Part shown: positions 1 through 10,904 of the stretch, piece after piece
Layout of the letters: every line of letters begins with the position of its first letter
Position numbering within the stretch: position 1 is the first letter of the stretch
Program-made: the position numbers and the translations under genes
Assembly (NCBI GenBank): GCA_033065855.1
Contig: JAVXUO010002827.1
Span: forward strand, 372,001 to 436,000
Direction: 5' to 3'
DNA length: 64,000 nucleotides
Source of the DNA: Escallonia rubra
Taxonomy: Eukaryota > Streptophyta > Magnoliopsida > Escalloniales > Escalloniaceae
Notes under the pieces: generated by a model
Seen by the model: the letters and a program-made list of their open reading frames with translations, nothing else
What the model was told of the DNA's origin: nothing
Databases searched by the model: none

Positions 1-1025
1 GTTGGTGTGGTCAAAAGTAGCATTGCTTTCCAATTTGGAATATTGTCTTGGCTTTTGGCTACAGTGTTGGGAGATGAGGGTAAGCTGGGCCTAGTGACTG
101 CCCTGGGACTGCTCCAATTATGAAACAGACCGGCTTCTTGTTTTCTTGCAAGGTAAATAGCCCGTGAGAGGTCATGTAATTCGAATTTCTCTACCTCAAG
201 TCTAATTTCATCCCTTAGTCCCCCAACCAAGGCTCTGTATATAATATCCTTCTTCAAAACAAGCACCCTCACTAACAACAGTAACAAGCATAAATCTCAG
301 GGCCTCAAATTCCTTAGCAGTAATTTTCAACTGAGGTAGTCTGCCTTAACTTCTGAAACTCCCCCACAATGCTCTCTCTAAAGAGACTACCAAACCTGGA
401 GTTAAGGCTCTCACGAAATCGTTCCAAGACCCTTTTCCTTTAGTTTTAATGTAAGTCCCGAACCAAAATTCTGCTAGCCCATCAAAGTGAATGGAAGCAA
501 AATTTACCTTAACTTGCTCATCTTTAGGATTAAATTCAATGAATCTCTCTGCTTCCTTAACCCAACGGAATCTTACCCATTAAATCTAAGAAAATCCAAT
601 TTAGGAAGCTTAGGCAAGGGATTACCAGTAGTAGTTTGAGTGTATTCTTTGTGGGAGTACTTAGGTCCCTTTTGATGCCTGAACTGCCTTAATGAAGATC
701 CTTCTCCTTCCTTCAAAGTCACCAGCTGTTGCATCAAACCCTGCATCTCAGCCAAAGACTGCCGCACAGGAGTTAACTCATCTCTCAACTGCTCAACTGA
801 AACCTTCAGGTCTGGAATATCCGAAAGATGGTTTCCTTCATATTGAGTAATTGGTCTTCTATGGTGCCGAAGTGATCGGCGAACTGAGCTTCCATGAGGC
901 TCACATGTTCATCGAGCTGTTGTTGTTTTCCCTGTCTCGTGTTCTACCCCATTTATTCTCTTACCACTTTTTGCTGAGCTCTAATTTGGATAGTTGAAGG
1001 ATTGAACAAGCTCTGGATACCAATT
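1..1025 (-). pseudogene. Ty3/gypsy gag remnant and leader, truncated by the window start
   Basis: This is the 5' internal end of a Ty3-type retrotransposon on the minus strand, followed by its LTR at 1026. A stretch at 573-788 translates to a gag piece (...TGNPLPKLPKLDF...) that matches the gag of the element at 16-21.7 kb residue by residue over most of its length. Flanking gag sequence continues in other frames, so the copy is broken by indels. The gag start region (…[14 protein letters not shown]) reads at about 890-945. A primer-binding site of tRNA-iMet type (minus strand TGGTATCCAGAGC) lies at 1010-1022, three bases from the LTR. Only the 5' part is inside the window, so the fate of pol is unknown. 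Confidence 0.85.
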
Positions 1026-1610
1026 TGTTAAGTATGAGCTACTTAACTTGGTACATGAGATTTAATCGTGAGAATTTGAGAAGAAATTTGCAGAGGGGAA
1101 GAGTCCAATTACTTGGCCAGAAAGAAAACAGAGCAAGAAGAAGAAGATAGGGAGAGAAAATGGTTTCTTTTGCATAACAGAATGCTCAGTAACATGCCTG
1201 ATCCTTCCCTTTATGGAGGTTTAACCAACCTCCAACATTTTTGGAGAATTAAAAATAATGAAAAGAAAATACAATTAACTGAAAATTAAATGCAACAAAA
1301 TCTTCCGGCATAAAATCTTCTTGATTTTCATCAACGGCCTCGATTTCATTTCCCAACAAATTTGCCATAACTCCTCTCTGTTAGTTATTTATCGCCGCGT
1401 GCGCTTCAGTTGCCTTAAATTCCATGAGTTCATGCGCCTATTGCTGCTCTCTTTCTTCCCACTTGTACTTCACTTTTTCCAGCTTCTCACTGCAACCAAA
1501 TTCATCCACCTTGCAATCTCCAACAGCTGCTGCTGCATTTGGAATTTCTAAGGGTCTTCTCTTCTTGATGCGTATCTTGACAGGAATTCTCCTAGGTGAA
1601 TTTTCTGACA
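1026..1610 (-). mobile_element. 5' LTR of the truncated Ty3 element
   Basis: On the plus strand the segment starts TGTTAAG and ends TCTGACA, so the LTR on the minus strand reads TGTCAG...CTTAACA with TG/CA ends. The inner end abuts the primer-binding site. The sequence aligns loosely with the shorter LTRs at 16011-16478 and 21288-21697, for example the shared AATTTGAGAAGAAAT block and the outer end AGGAATTCTCCTAGG. It belongs to the same family but a different subfamily or age. The partner LTR is outside the window, so its target duplication cannot be tested. Confidence 0.85.
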
Positions 1611-3591
1611 CGTGGGTGTGGTGTCTAACCTGTCACTGTGTCGTATCTATTGACCTTGTTCTCTCTCTCTCTCTCTCTCTCTATTTTCTGTGAACGTTGA
1701 CTGAATCACGACATGTGTCCAGCTAATCTTCTCCGATCTGAACTTTTTTCAGCGAACTATGACGGACTGCAGTGGGTTCACAAGATCAAACTTGGTGTGT
1801 ATACGGATCTGGCTAGTCCTTAGTCATTTATGGCCTGCCAGTCACCAAGCGCAGCCTCTCAGGTAAGTTTATGGTATTGTTTGACGATTCGTTCTTATCA
1901 TGTTTGTGGTATCCGCCGTTTTTGGATGCATGTCATTTTCCTTTTTCTAAACTAAACTACCTTTGAACATATAAAAATGATGATAAACGAGAAATCTAGC
2001 CTATGATTACGTGGTTCTAAGATTTTTGGTAGATGGACGTCATTTCTGGTGATCTCAACGGTAGGTAGCCTCTTTTTTAATCCCTTTCGTCCTAGGGGAG
2101 TAAATGGGGGTAAATGTGATAGAAAGGTTGAGTCCCACCCATTTGGAGACTAAGTTGGATGGGTTTTCCACTCGCCCTGAGATCCCACATTGGGCTTTTT
2201 AGAGCTACAATCTGCCTCTTTTAGTTCTTTGTGTCACGAGTAAGAAGAAGTCTCGTGTTACTAGATTAGGTGAATGGTGTAAGGTGCTTAATTTTTTGTT
2301 TATCTATAATTGTTTTCACATGCTACCCCTTAAAACAGGCGATATCATAGAGTTTTACTTTTAACTCTGTGTATAATGAACTTATGGAAGCCTGATGATT
2401 ATGTCTCTCTGTCGGGTGTTTGCTAAGACTAGATGGATCTTAACAGTAGAAATAGTAACAGATCTGTTAGCTTAGGTTCTGTCTAGACCCAGCCAGACAC
2501 AAGAAAAATAAAGAGAAAGAAGGTTTTGGTAATGAATTATTGATCTCGCTTAATCGTGATATGGAAGTGCTTTTGAGTTGAAATGGCTTCTTAGAGATTG
2601 TTTATCGCGGCAATTACCTCTGCACAAAGTTGGGGTGTAGCTGCATCTGCCTGACCCTCCTCCCGATTTCATGTCTGTGGGAGCCTTGTGCATGGCCATC
2701 TATTGGACAAGTTTATTGCTTTATTTCTTTGTGGATAAATAATTTGCTTAAGATGAATTATGCTTTTCACAGCAGGGTCAGAAGCATGAGGGTTGCCGAC
2801 TTTTCCATGTCCTTACCTAGATGAGGAATTTTGGCCCTCGATTTTTTGATTTTGTCCCACTTCTTTCCTTTGGCAATCCACAAAGTCCAGACGAGGAGGA
2901 TTAATGATAACAAAATCAAGTCAAAGTCTATAGATACGTATTGAGAACTTAAGGTACCAGCACAGTTTTTTGATCCTCTATCCCTCAATTTCCTGTCTAA
3001 TCGGCAAAACATTAGTAGTCCATAAACCTAAGATTTAAATTGGACCTCGATGAGAACATAGCATGTGACAGAGCCAACGAAGTAGTATGAAGGTGACCAC
3101 AACAGGGAAAATTATACGTACGGAACTTAACGTAGATACTGATGTGAAAATACAAGTGGAGGTTTCTTAAAGTTGCTTATCAGGGAAATGATAAAAGAAA
3201 GGAAAATATGGTTCCTTCAAAGTTTCTATGGTATATTTAACTACTGGCCAAAACTGCTTAGGGGAGACGTGTTATTTTCTTCCCTTTTCCTAAAGCCTCC
3301 CCTTAGCTTTCTTGAATAGAGGTGGGGTTTATTTGACCTCTTTGAAGATACTTAATAGTTGTATATTTGACAGCTGCTAATTTAAGCAACTTTAGATTTA
3401 CAGTGGAACATTGCTAAGTGGATGCATCTTAATTTAGAAAGAGCTGTCACGATGATTTACTTTGTAATCAGTTTGAGGATGAGCTGCTTTGTGGCAGACT
3501 ATTTATGTTGAATAAAGGAATGTTTACGAGTATAGGCCCATAGAGCAAGAGGGAGCAATATCGGAATCTAATCTACAGAAACCAAGGACGT
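1611..3591. other. Spacer without recognisable gene
   Basis: I see no supported gene. There is a (CT)n tract at about 1663-1683. A short ATG-led segment at about 1830-1863 ends in CAG followed by gtaagt and could be a first exon, but no following exon was found. The segment at about 2100-2215 (..CCCACATTGGG..) resembles LTR or TRIM ends of plants but has no partner here. Confidence 0.4.
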
Positions 3592-6299
3592 CATGATTGA
3601 CGAAAGCAAGACGGTAGCCTCCCCGACCCTCCAACCCTCTTTTTATTTTTTGCATCTATACGTTGAACTTCCATGGCATCCAACGAAATCATAGATGGCT
3701 GAAATATATTTCTTTATTCTTGGGAGGTAACAGCATCCATGTGTGTGTGTGTGAGTGTGCTAACTGAGTTTCAGGAGGGGCTAAAGAATTGCACCCCAGT
3801 TGAACACGCTTAATAAAAGAGAAATGCCAATGGTTTCAGATGTTAGGCAGCGCATAGATCTGTGACATGCTATCCTTGTCATACAGCAGTACTCAAAAGT
3901 CTTATGTGTTGGTCTATGCATTAATGTCTGTCTCTCCCACACAATGGACCAAAAGAAGGCCTACTAGCTTTGAGCTCCATAAAGTTCATATCCATGTGGA
4001 TACTGCTCAGCAACCTGCACCAACTTCATCGCCTAGCATAACAAAGATGCACGAAAATGAGTACATCGAAGGTTGGAAGCCATGCAACATATTTTTTCGC
4101 AGACACTAAGGAAGTTTAATGGTTGTACCGGAAATTAGAGTTTCACGCGAAGTACTTACTGTTGTATCCATTCATGATCCTTAGCCTTTCAATGACCATA
4201 TCAATAGTTGGTCGTGCATCTAAATCATCTTCAACACATTGCAATGCTATTTCTGTTATTGCCCTGCCATTATCCCAACTGCATTCGAGGTCAAACTTGT
4301 CATGCAGTACTCTCTGGCCGTTCTTGAATTTTTTCTTTATCTCATCATTGAAGAATCCTCTTTCAGAAACTACTTGCTGCTCCTTCGTTATCAATTGAAG
4401 CAGGAAGATGCCCATGCCGTGCATGTCAGTCGATCGGTTTCCCAATCCTGTATTTCCAAGTTTGGTTACCTCAAGAGAACATGTCTATGAATTTTGACTC
4501 GCTCTATTGTTAAATTGAGGCTGACAAATTTTTTTCGGTACTTCATCTGTTCTAGATTTAGTTTACTAAGTTAGGGAAATCACCTTGTCATAGATATCAT
4601 GTGTACTAGCTTAGTCGATGTATGTATTGTTGTGTTGTCCATCCATCTCCACAAGTTTGTATAGGAGAGGCACAACCGTGTCAATAATAAAGCCTAGATT
4701 AACAATAAGGTGTCTCTTTTCCTTTGACTTTAGGTCAAGGGTTTGAAATGGGAATCAGCCTCTGTCAAAGCAACGTGAATGAATCAAATGCGTCAAAGGA
4801 GCGTAGGAATGTCTCTTTTACCTTCTCGAAGAGTTCTCCAATCAGTATATCCGTGGGATCCAGCCTGCCAACTCACTCCTTCCTCTCTAACCAAGGCAAG
4901 ATCGCTAAGTTTAGGGTTGAAAGCCTGAATATTCGACGCAGCCTTAATCAATATCACATACTATAATCTGCGTCGAATATTCAGGCTTTCAACCCTAAAC
5001 TTAGCGATCTTGCCTTGGTTAGAGAGGAAGGAGTGAGTTGGCAGGCTGGATCCCACGGATATACTGATTGGAGAACTCTTCGAGAAGGTAAAAGAGACAT
5101 TCCTACGCTCCTTTGACGCATTTGATTCATTCACGTTGCTTTGACAGAGGCTGATTCCCATTTCAAACCCTTGACCTAAAGTCAAAGGAAAAGAGACACC
5201 TTATTGTTAATCTAGGCTTTATTATTGACACGGTTGTGCCTCTCCTATACAAACTTGTGGAGATGGATGGACAACACAACAATACATACATCGACTAAGC
5301 TAGTACACATGATATCTATCACATGGTGATTTCCATGACTTAGTAAACTAAATCTAGAACAGATGAAGTACTGAAAAAGATTTGTCAGCCTCAATTTAAC
5401 AATAGAGCGAGTCAAAATTCATAGACATGTTCTCTTGAGGTAACCAAACTTGGAAATACAGGATTGGGAAACCGATCGACTGACATGCACGGCATGGGCA
5501 TCTTCCTGCTTCAATTGATAACGAAGGAGCAGCAAGTAGTTTCTGAAAGAGGATACTTCAATGATGAGATAAAGAAAAAATTCAAGAACGGCCAGAGAGT
5601 ACTGCATGACAAGTTTGACCTCGAATGCAGTTGGGATAATGGCAGGGCAATAACAGAAATAGCATTGCAATGAGTTGAAGATGGTTTAGACGCACGACCA
5701 ACTATTGATATGGTCATTGAAAGGCTAAGGATCATGAATGGATACAACAGTAAGTACTTCGCGTGAAACTCTAATTTCCGGTACAACCATTAAACTTCCT
5801 TAGTGTCTGCGAAAAAATATGTTGCATGGCTTCCAACCTTCGATGTACTCATTTTCGTGCATCTTTGTTATGCTAGGCGATGAAGTTGGTGCAGGTTGCT
5901 GAGCAGTATCCACATGGATATGAACTTTATGGAGCTCAAAGCTAGTAGGCCTTCTTTTGGTCCATTGTGTGGGAGAGACAGACATTAATGCATAGACCAA
6001 CACATAAGACTTTTGAGTACTGCTGTATGACAAGGATAGCATGTCACAGATCTATGCGCTGCCTAACATCTGAAACCATTGGCATTTCTCTTTTATTAAG
6101 CGTGTTCAAATGGGGTGCAATTCTTTAGCCCCTCCTGAAACTCAGTAAGCACACACACACGGATGCTGTTACCTCCCAAGAATAAAGAAATATATTTCAG
6201 CCATCTATGATTTCGTTGGATGCCATGAAAGTTCAACGTATAGATGCAAAAATTAAAAAGAGGGTCGGGGAGGCTACCGTCTTGCTTTCGTCAATCATG
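3592..6299. repeat. Large inverted duplication, arms about 1.34 kb, 26-bp spacer
   Basis: The left arm (3592-4941) and right arm (4968-6299) are reverse complements along their whole length. Differences are scattered: single substitutions, an 8-base insertion near 3633, and different lengths of the GT tract near 3745/6155. The spacer is 4942-4967. A 24-base sequence in the spacer (4942-4965, starting CCTTAATCAATATC) recurs exactly at 6300-6323, just beyond the right arm. The structure is therefore an inverted copy of 3592-4941 inserted between two direct copies of a 24-mer. The left arm carries the last three exons of the minus-strand kinase gene in working orientation. The right arm carries them backwards. 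Confidence 0.95.
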
Positions 6300-7412
6300 C
6301 CTTAATCAATATCACATACTATATCTATTAGAGGGAGTGAAACTTTGTCTATAACTTAGTAAAGGAGACAAAACATAGTTAATTGACCCATTCAATGCGA
6401 TTCATTTGTTACTAACCTCATCTAGCAAGATGTTAGGTGCCCTGAAATCTCGATTTATGAGAGCTGGAACTTGTTCATGCATATACTTCATTGCTAAAGC
6501 TGCTCCAACTGCAACCTTCACTGTGGTGATCCAGTCAAATTCTGTAAAAGAACGTTCCTAGTTATAATTAAATAGTAAAGTTATTTGCGTTTATATAGTG
6601 ATCTCTTGAGCTTTTCTTTCCCATTTAGAGTTTCACTCATGCTGAATCAATGCCTCTTATATTAGTCCGTACTGACTTTTGATTGTAATGAGTAGTGAAG
6701 CAAGTTGGTGACTTAAATAAAGCTGGAGGGCAGTCAATGCTTAATTTTTTTTAGGGGTACTGAAAGAGCAGCTGTTGCTTCAACTAATCCCCGTGTCCAT
6801 GACTATGGTGGTCTTATTCTCTTTCATCTTGCCCCATCAACAGTAAAAACATTTTGTTTTCCTGTGGCAAGGAAATTTAAAACCGGATCCATGTCAACGT
6901 CGTTGGGACTGAAAACAGATCATATCCGTGTATACTATTTATATCTTTTGATATTTCATGACCAGCAAGGTTTGCCTTGGGTGATAAACCTTTAAACTTA
7001 GGGTTATTGGTCATGAACAGCAAGGTTACGTACCAGCCAATTTCCGGTGAACTGAGCCATTCTTCATGAGTTCGTATACAAGGCATAGATTCCCTTGATC
7101 ATTTGAGTATCCAATCAGCTTTATAATATGAAGGTGGTTAAGTTTTTGCAAGTATTGAACTTCAGTCTGCAATATTAATATGGTAACATCACCCATAGAG
7201 TCCGTAAGAAATAGGAGTAGGGGGGATAATAAACTTACATTCCACTGGTCTTGAAAGCGATTTTTTGTTTCATGAGCTACTTTTATCGCCACTTCCCTAG
7301 ACCCGATCTTCCCCTTGTAGACATCCCCAAAAGACCCTTGGCCTAGAGCTTCATTCCAATTATTGGAATACTCGCACAGCTGGTGATACGTGAACTCTTG
7401 TGGAGGTTCCAT
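4007..7412 (-). CDS. Atypical receptor-like cytoplasmic kinase, six exons, with inverted copy in intron 3
   Basis: My model is complement(4007..4032, 4160..4447, 4822..4924, 6417..6541, 7034..7166, 7239..7412). All junctions are GT-AG, phases agree, and the product is about 282 residues. The glycine loop is GQGSFGDV (residues 24-31) and the VAIK lysine is K44. HRD is changed to NRD (132-134), the catalytic-loop Lys to Arg (136), DFG to DLA (152-154), and the APE motif is lost (GYTDW). It is soluble, with no signal peptide or membrane segment, so it is probably cytoplasmic. Activity may be weak or absent. The intron at 7167-7238 is 72 nt, in frame and free of stops. The start is the ATG at 7410-7412 just after a possible acceptor (…ATGGCAG), so an extra upstream exon is possible. 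Intron 3 now contains a reversed copy of exons 4-6, which may impair splicing. The paralogue is at 15997-27136. Confidence 0.7.
4985..5902 (+). pseudogene. Inverted copy of kinase exons 4-6
   Basis: This is the reversed duplicate of the last three kinase exons: 4985-5087 (AFNPKLSDLALV...), 5462-5749 (GNRSTDMHGMG...) and 5877-5902 (…DEVGAGC stop). Splice sites are still visible. In the second piece a TGT Cys codon of the left arm is TGA (stop) here, at about 5672-5674, and Phe and Asp codons have become Tyr and Gly. No 5' kinase exons precede it on this strand, so it cannot make a kinase. In the transcript of the minus-strand gene it is antisense to the real exons 4-6. Confidence 0.85.
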
Positions 7413-7535
7413 CACTGCCATCAGATGCAAGTCAAGTTAATAGGCCGAAAGTAAAAAAGACCGGAATTAGCACCACAAAACAGCCACTTATACGGCAGCG
7501 GATGGATAGACTTGTGTTTACGACAAGCTTAAGAC

Positions 7536-8664
7536 ATATATACAGTTTCTATGTAGATGTGCTAATTCTGTTAGCTTGTTCACTGGGAAAAAATTAACTT
7601 GTTAGCTTTTGTTCATTCAAAGAAAGTGATGATGAATAAACAAGCTAACTAGTTAGTTTTCTCCCATAGATACTTAATCTGCTAGAGCTATGATTCACTC
7701 TGAACTTGTCGACCTCCTTTGATTTAATGACCATTTCGAATCCTTGTAAATTTGAATGATAATGATCTGCGACCCATGTTCCTTGAATAGGATAATTCCA
7801 TCAGATAGTCTGATCTGTCCTTCTAGTCACACATCAATCAATTTCGTCTACCAAGTAGGCATTGACCTAGTTCAACTGGTACGCGCGGTAATTTCCTTTC
7901 TAGGGTTTGAATAGCAAAACAAGAGGGAGAAGCCAAAACGCTGAGGCAAAAACAACTAACAACAGTAAAATAACCTGTTTTGGAATAATTTTTCCATCAA
8001 TTCCAGTTTTCGAGAACATGAAGAAGGTGAATTCGAGTTACCTGTCTGGGAAATGTACGCAGAAAGCTAGAGCCGGTAACGCTGCAACATTCTGGTGAAA
8101 CAATCGGAAAAATCTAACTGTTTATACTTTACCAAAATGGAGAAAGAGCAAAAGACAAAAAAATAATTGTTAAAATAGACGGCCATAATTCTCACATCCT
8201 ATCTAACTTTCTTACTCAAAAAATTATACCACTGATTTGGGTACATTTCCCAAAATTAACAAGTTATTTTTAAAAATTAACTTGTTAGCTTTTGTTCATT
8301 CAAAGAAAGTGATGATGAATAAACAAGCTAACTAGTTAGTTTTCTCCCGGTGAACAAGCTAACAGAATTAGCACATCTACATAGAAACTGTATATATGCT
8401 ATAAATTTATAGCATCATTTAGTAAGGTGAATTCGAAATTTATAGCATCATTTAGTAAGGCATCCCCATTTTTTTTTTTGCCTTTTGCTCTTTCTCCATT
8501 TTGGTAAAGTATAAACAGTTAGATTTTTCCGATTGTTTCACCAGAATGTTGCAGTGTTACCGGCTCTAGCTTTTTGCGTACATTTCCCATACAGGTAACT
8601 CGAATTCACCTTCTTCATGTTCTATAAATGGGGATGCCTTACTAAATGATGCTATAAATTTCGT
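7536..8664. repeat. Mosaic of interleaved inverted and direct repeats
   Basis: Four overlapping relations are visible. (1) 7536-7584 is inverted at 8349-8397. (2) About 70 bp at 7596-7665 is directly repeated at 8278-8347, and this block is itself a weak foldback (GTTAGCTT...AAGCTAAC). (3) 8013-8156 is inverted at 8481-8623. (4) A unit starting AAATTTATAGCATC occurs twice in tandem at about 8405-8460 and once inverted at 8627-8664. No open frame spans the block. It lies upstream of the minus-strand kinase gene. Confidence 0.8.
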
Positions 8665-9912
8665 TGTTAGAACATATTTGAAAGGCACGATTTTCAGGAT
8701 ATTAGATATGTGGCTTGGGATTCGTTGGAACCCGTAAGGAACAGAATGTGCAACTGATGACAAGAACCGAAATCTATTTCCAAATCCAATTGGCGATACA
8801 ACCCTTAGGGGTTAAAGAGGAGGGAATAGGGGAGAACTCACAATCTCACCCCATTTTCTTTAGTGTTTTTACATATGACTTGATTACCCTAAAGTTTCCC
8901 TATCCTGTTTGTACGAAGCATTGTAACTGTCACAGAACAGTCTGACAAATGGCAGCCAGTTTGATTTATGATATCTGGCAAACTATAACCAGGAAAAGTA
9001 CCCCAGACTGCTCCCAACGATTTCCTACCAACAATCATGCAATCTCTCTTTTGCCTTTCAACTTCCTAGGCATTAGATGCTCATCACTATGGTCAACCAA
9101 CTGATAAACAGCAAACACCAATACCATAATCCTGATTTTGCTGCTGCTTGTCCAATGCCATCAATATGATGAGTCAACTTATGCATATTTTGAGTTTCAC
9201 ATTCCAAAGTCACCAACATCATGATGCAGAATACTCTGCTTGTACGTACAACATGACATATGTCAAGAAAATAGAAGTATTGCTACTAAGTAATACGTGT
9301 GTTTATGTTGACAGTTCATACTAAAGGCATTAACCAGTGACACGAAGGAACTTTCCAAAGGCTAAAAAAGGTTTTTTGGAAAAAGTAGAAAAGATTGATT
9401 TTACACAATCTTTTTCTTGTCCTTCTTAAATAATTTTTGGGAGTTTGCCTAGGTTGGTGAGTTTCTTCTACTTATGCCTACACTCTATATAAGATGGCAG
9501 CCAGACTCCATGCATGAGTTGCTTTTATTTTTCTTTCTTTCTCATTCTTTCCACACATCAGTGGCATTCTACTTCTTAGAACCTCTAAAAATGGTTCCAT
9601 AAAACGACCAAGTCTATGCACTTTATCATTGTTTTTGTAATCAAAATGGTAACCAAAAATGCAAGCGCCCAAACATGAAACAACACTATCCAGGAAAGCA
9701 TGCCTTATGCTGACACAAACTAGTATTAACAAGCTTTTACAAACAGATGATTATCTTTTTTAAACTGTAAGTGATAAGCTATACGAAGGGACAAAATATT
9801 GTGCACGATCAACTCACCATAAGCATTGCAATTTGGCTTTGATTTTTGAAACGAGCAGTAACAGCCAGGCAAAGAACCATATGAGTTCAATTAATATCTG
9901 ACATATATATAT
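8665..9912. other. Spacer; one weak 49-residue frame
   Basis: There is no recognised gene. On the minus strand 9073-9222 encodes 49 residues ending in a hydrophobic stretch (WYWCLLFISWLTIVMSI), like a tail anchor or a last exon. No upstream exon was identified and I do not recognise it. Confidence 0.2.
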
Positions 9913-10411
9913 GGAAGCTGATCCGTTGAGAGCGTGGGCAAAATAGGAGAAGTTGCAAGCGCGATCTGATCCTTCTGCTTGACTGTCCGCTATATAGTTT
10001 AGCGGACGTACATAGGGCCGAAAAAAAAAACGAAGTGTTGGGGAGGCTTCCTTCTGCTTGACTGTCCGCCATATAGTATAGCGGACGTACATAGGGCCGG
10101 GAAAAAAAACTTTTAAGTGTTGGGGCAAAAAGGTGTCAGCCTAAGGACAGGTGTCAGCCTAGGGACGTCCGGTACACAGTATCGCGGACGTCTTTTTGGC
10201 TGTCTCCCATCAGGACTTTAATGTCCTCCATACAGTTTAGCGGACATGCGCGGAGGGGCAATTTGGTAAAAAAACCCGTCCGCCATACTGTATGGCGGAC
10301 GACTGACAGCTTTCGAAAAAGGCGCGATCTGGCCCGTCCATCTTTCGGGATGGACGGTCAGATCGCGCTTGCAACTTCTCCTATTTTGCCCACGCTCTCA
10401 ACGGATCAGCT

Positions 10412-10414
<3 letters not shown>
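9913..10414. mobile_element. 502-bp inverted-repeat miniature element with five 23-nt palindromes
   Basis: Terminal inverted repeats of about 57 bp lie at 9913-9969 and 10358-10414, with outermost bases GG(A/G)AGCTGATCCG. The flanks are TATATA on both sides, so a TA target duplication is possible but cannot be told from the AT tract. Inside are five 23-nt palindromes with GTCC...GGAC arms: 9985-10007, 10064-10086, 10167-10189, 10223-10245 and 10278-10300. The first two sit in a tandem repeat with a period of about 79 bp. A sixth, GC-rich hairpin (GCGCGATCTG...CAGATCGCGC) spans about 10322-10368. It has no coding capacity, so if mobile it is non-autonomous. Confidence 0.85.

Positions 10415-10447
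<33 letters not shown>
10411..10447. repeat. (AT)n microsatellite
   Basis: An uninterrupted TA dinucleotide tract abuts the right end of the inverted-repeat element. A shorter TATATAT tract abuts its left end. Confidence 0.9.
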
Positions 10448-10451
<4 letters not shown>

Positions 10452-10904
10452 AAGGAACTTTTTTGATAGGAAAACACTCGAGGGCAAGAGCCTGCTTGAT
10501 TATGGAGAAAGTAGCGACAGTAGCAGCCAAAGTTGCAACAACATAAACTGGCCGGTATATGCTATCTGCATAATTAAAATCATCTCCATTAGACACAACA
10601 ATTTCTCACCTCATTTTGGGAAGGCATAGTATACAAACGGACATCACTACTCTTGCTAGTACTGTCCAATTATTTAAAATTTTGTAGACTAGTGAAGTCA
10701 TAGCCACCAGCTTTGCTTAACAGGAAAAAGACTTGTATATGCTGAACTAATCCATTTGGCTACCAACTTTCGAAGCCGATATATCCACTACATTACCAAA
10801 ACTTTTTGTATTTTAAATACACTATAAGTTTACCTCTTGCTTGTGTTATTGGGAAAAAATTCACTCCAACATACTTAGGATAGGCATATATCTTGCTTGG
10901 ACAA

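Noticed and set aside
4724..5185. Two identical-looking frames (MTLGQGFEMGISL...) on opposite strands
   Set aside because: They are antisense readings over kinase exon 4 and its inverted copy. Symmetry of the palindrome makes them appear twice.
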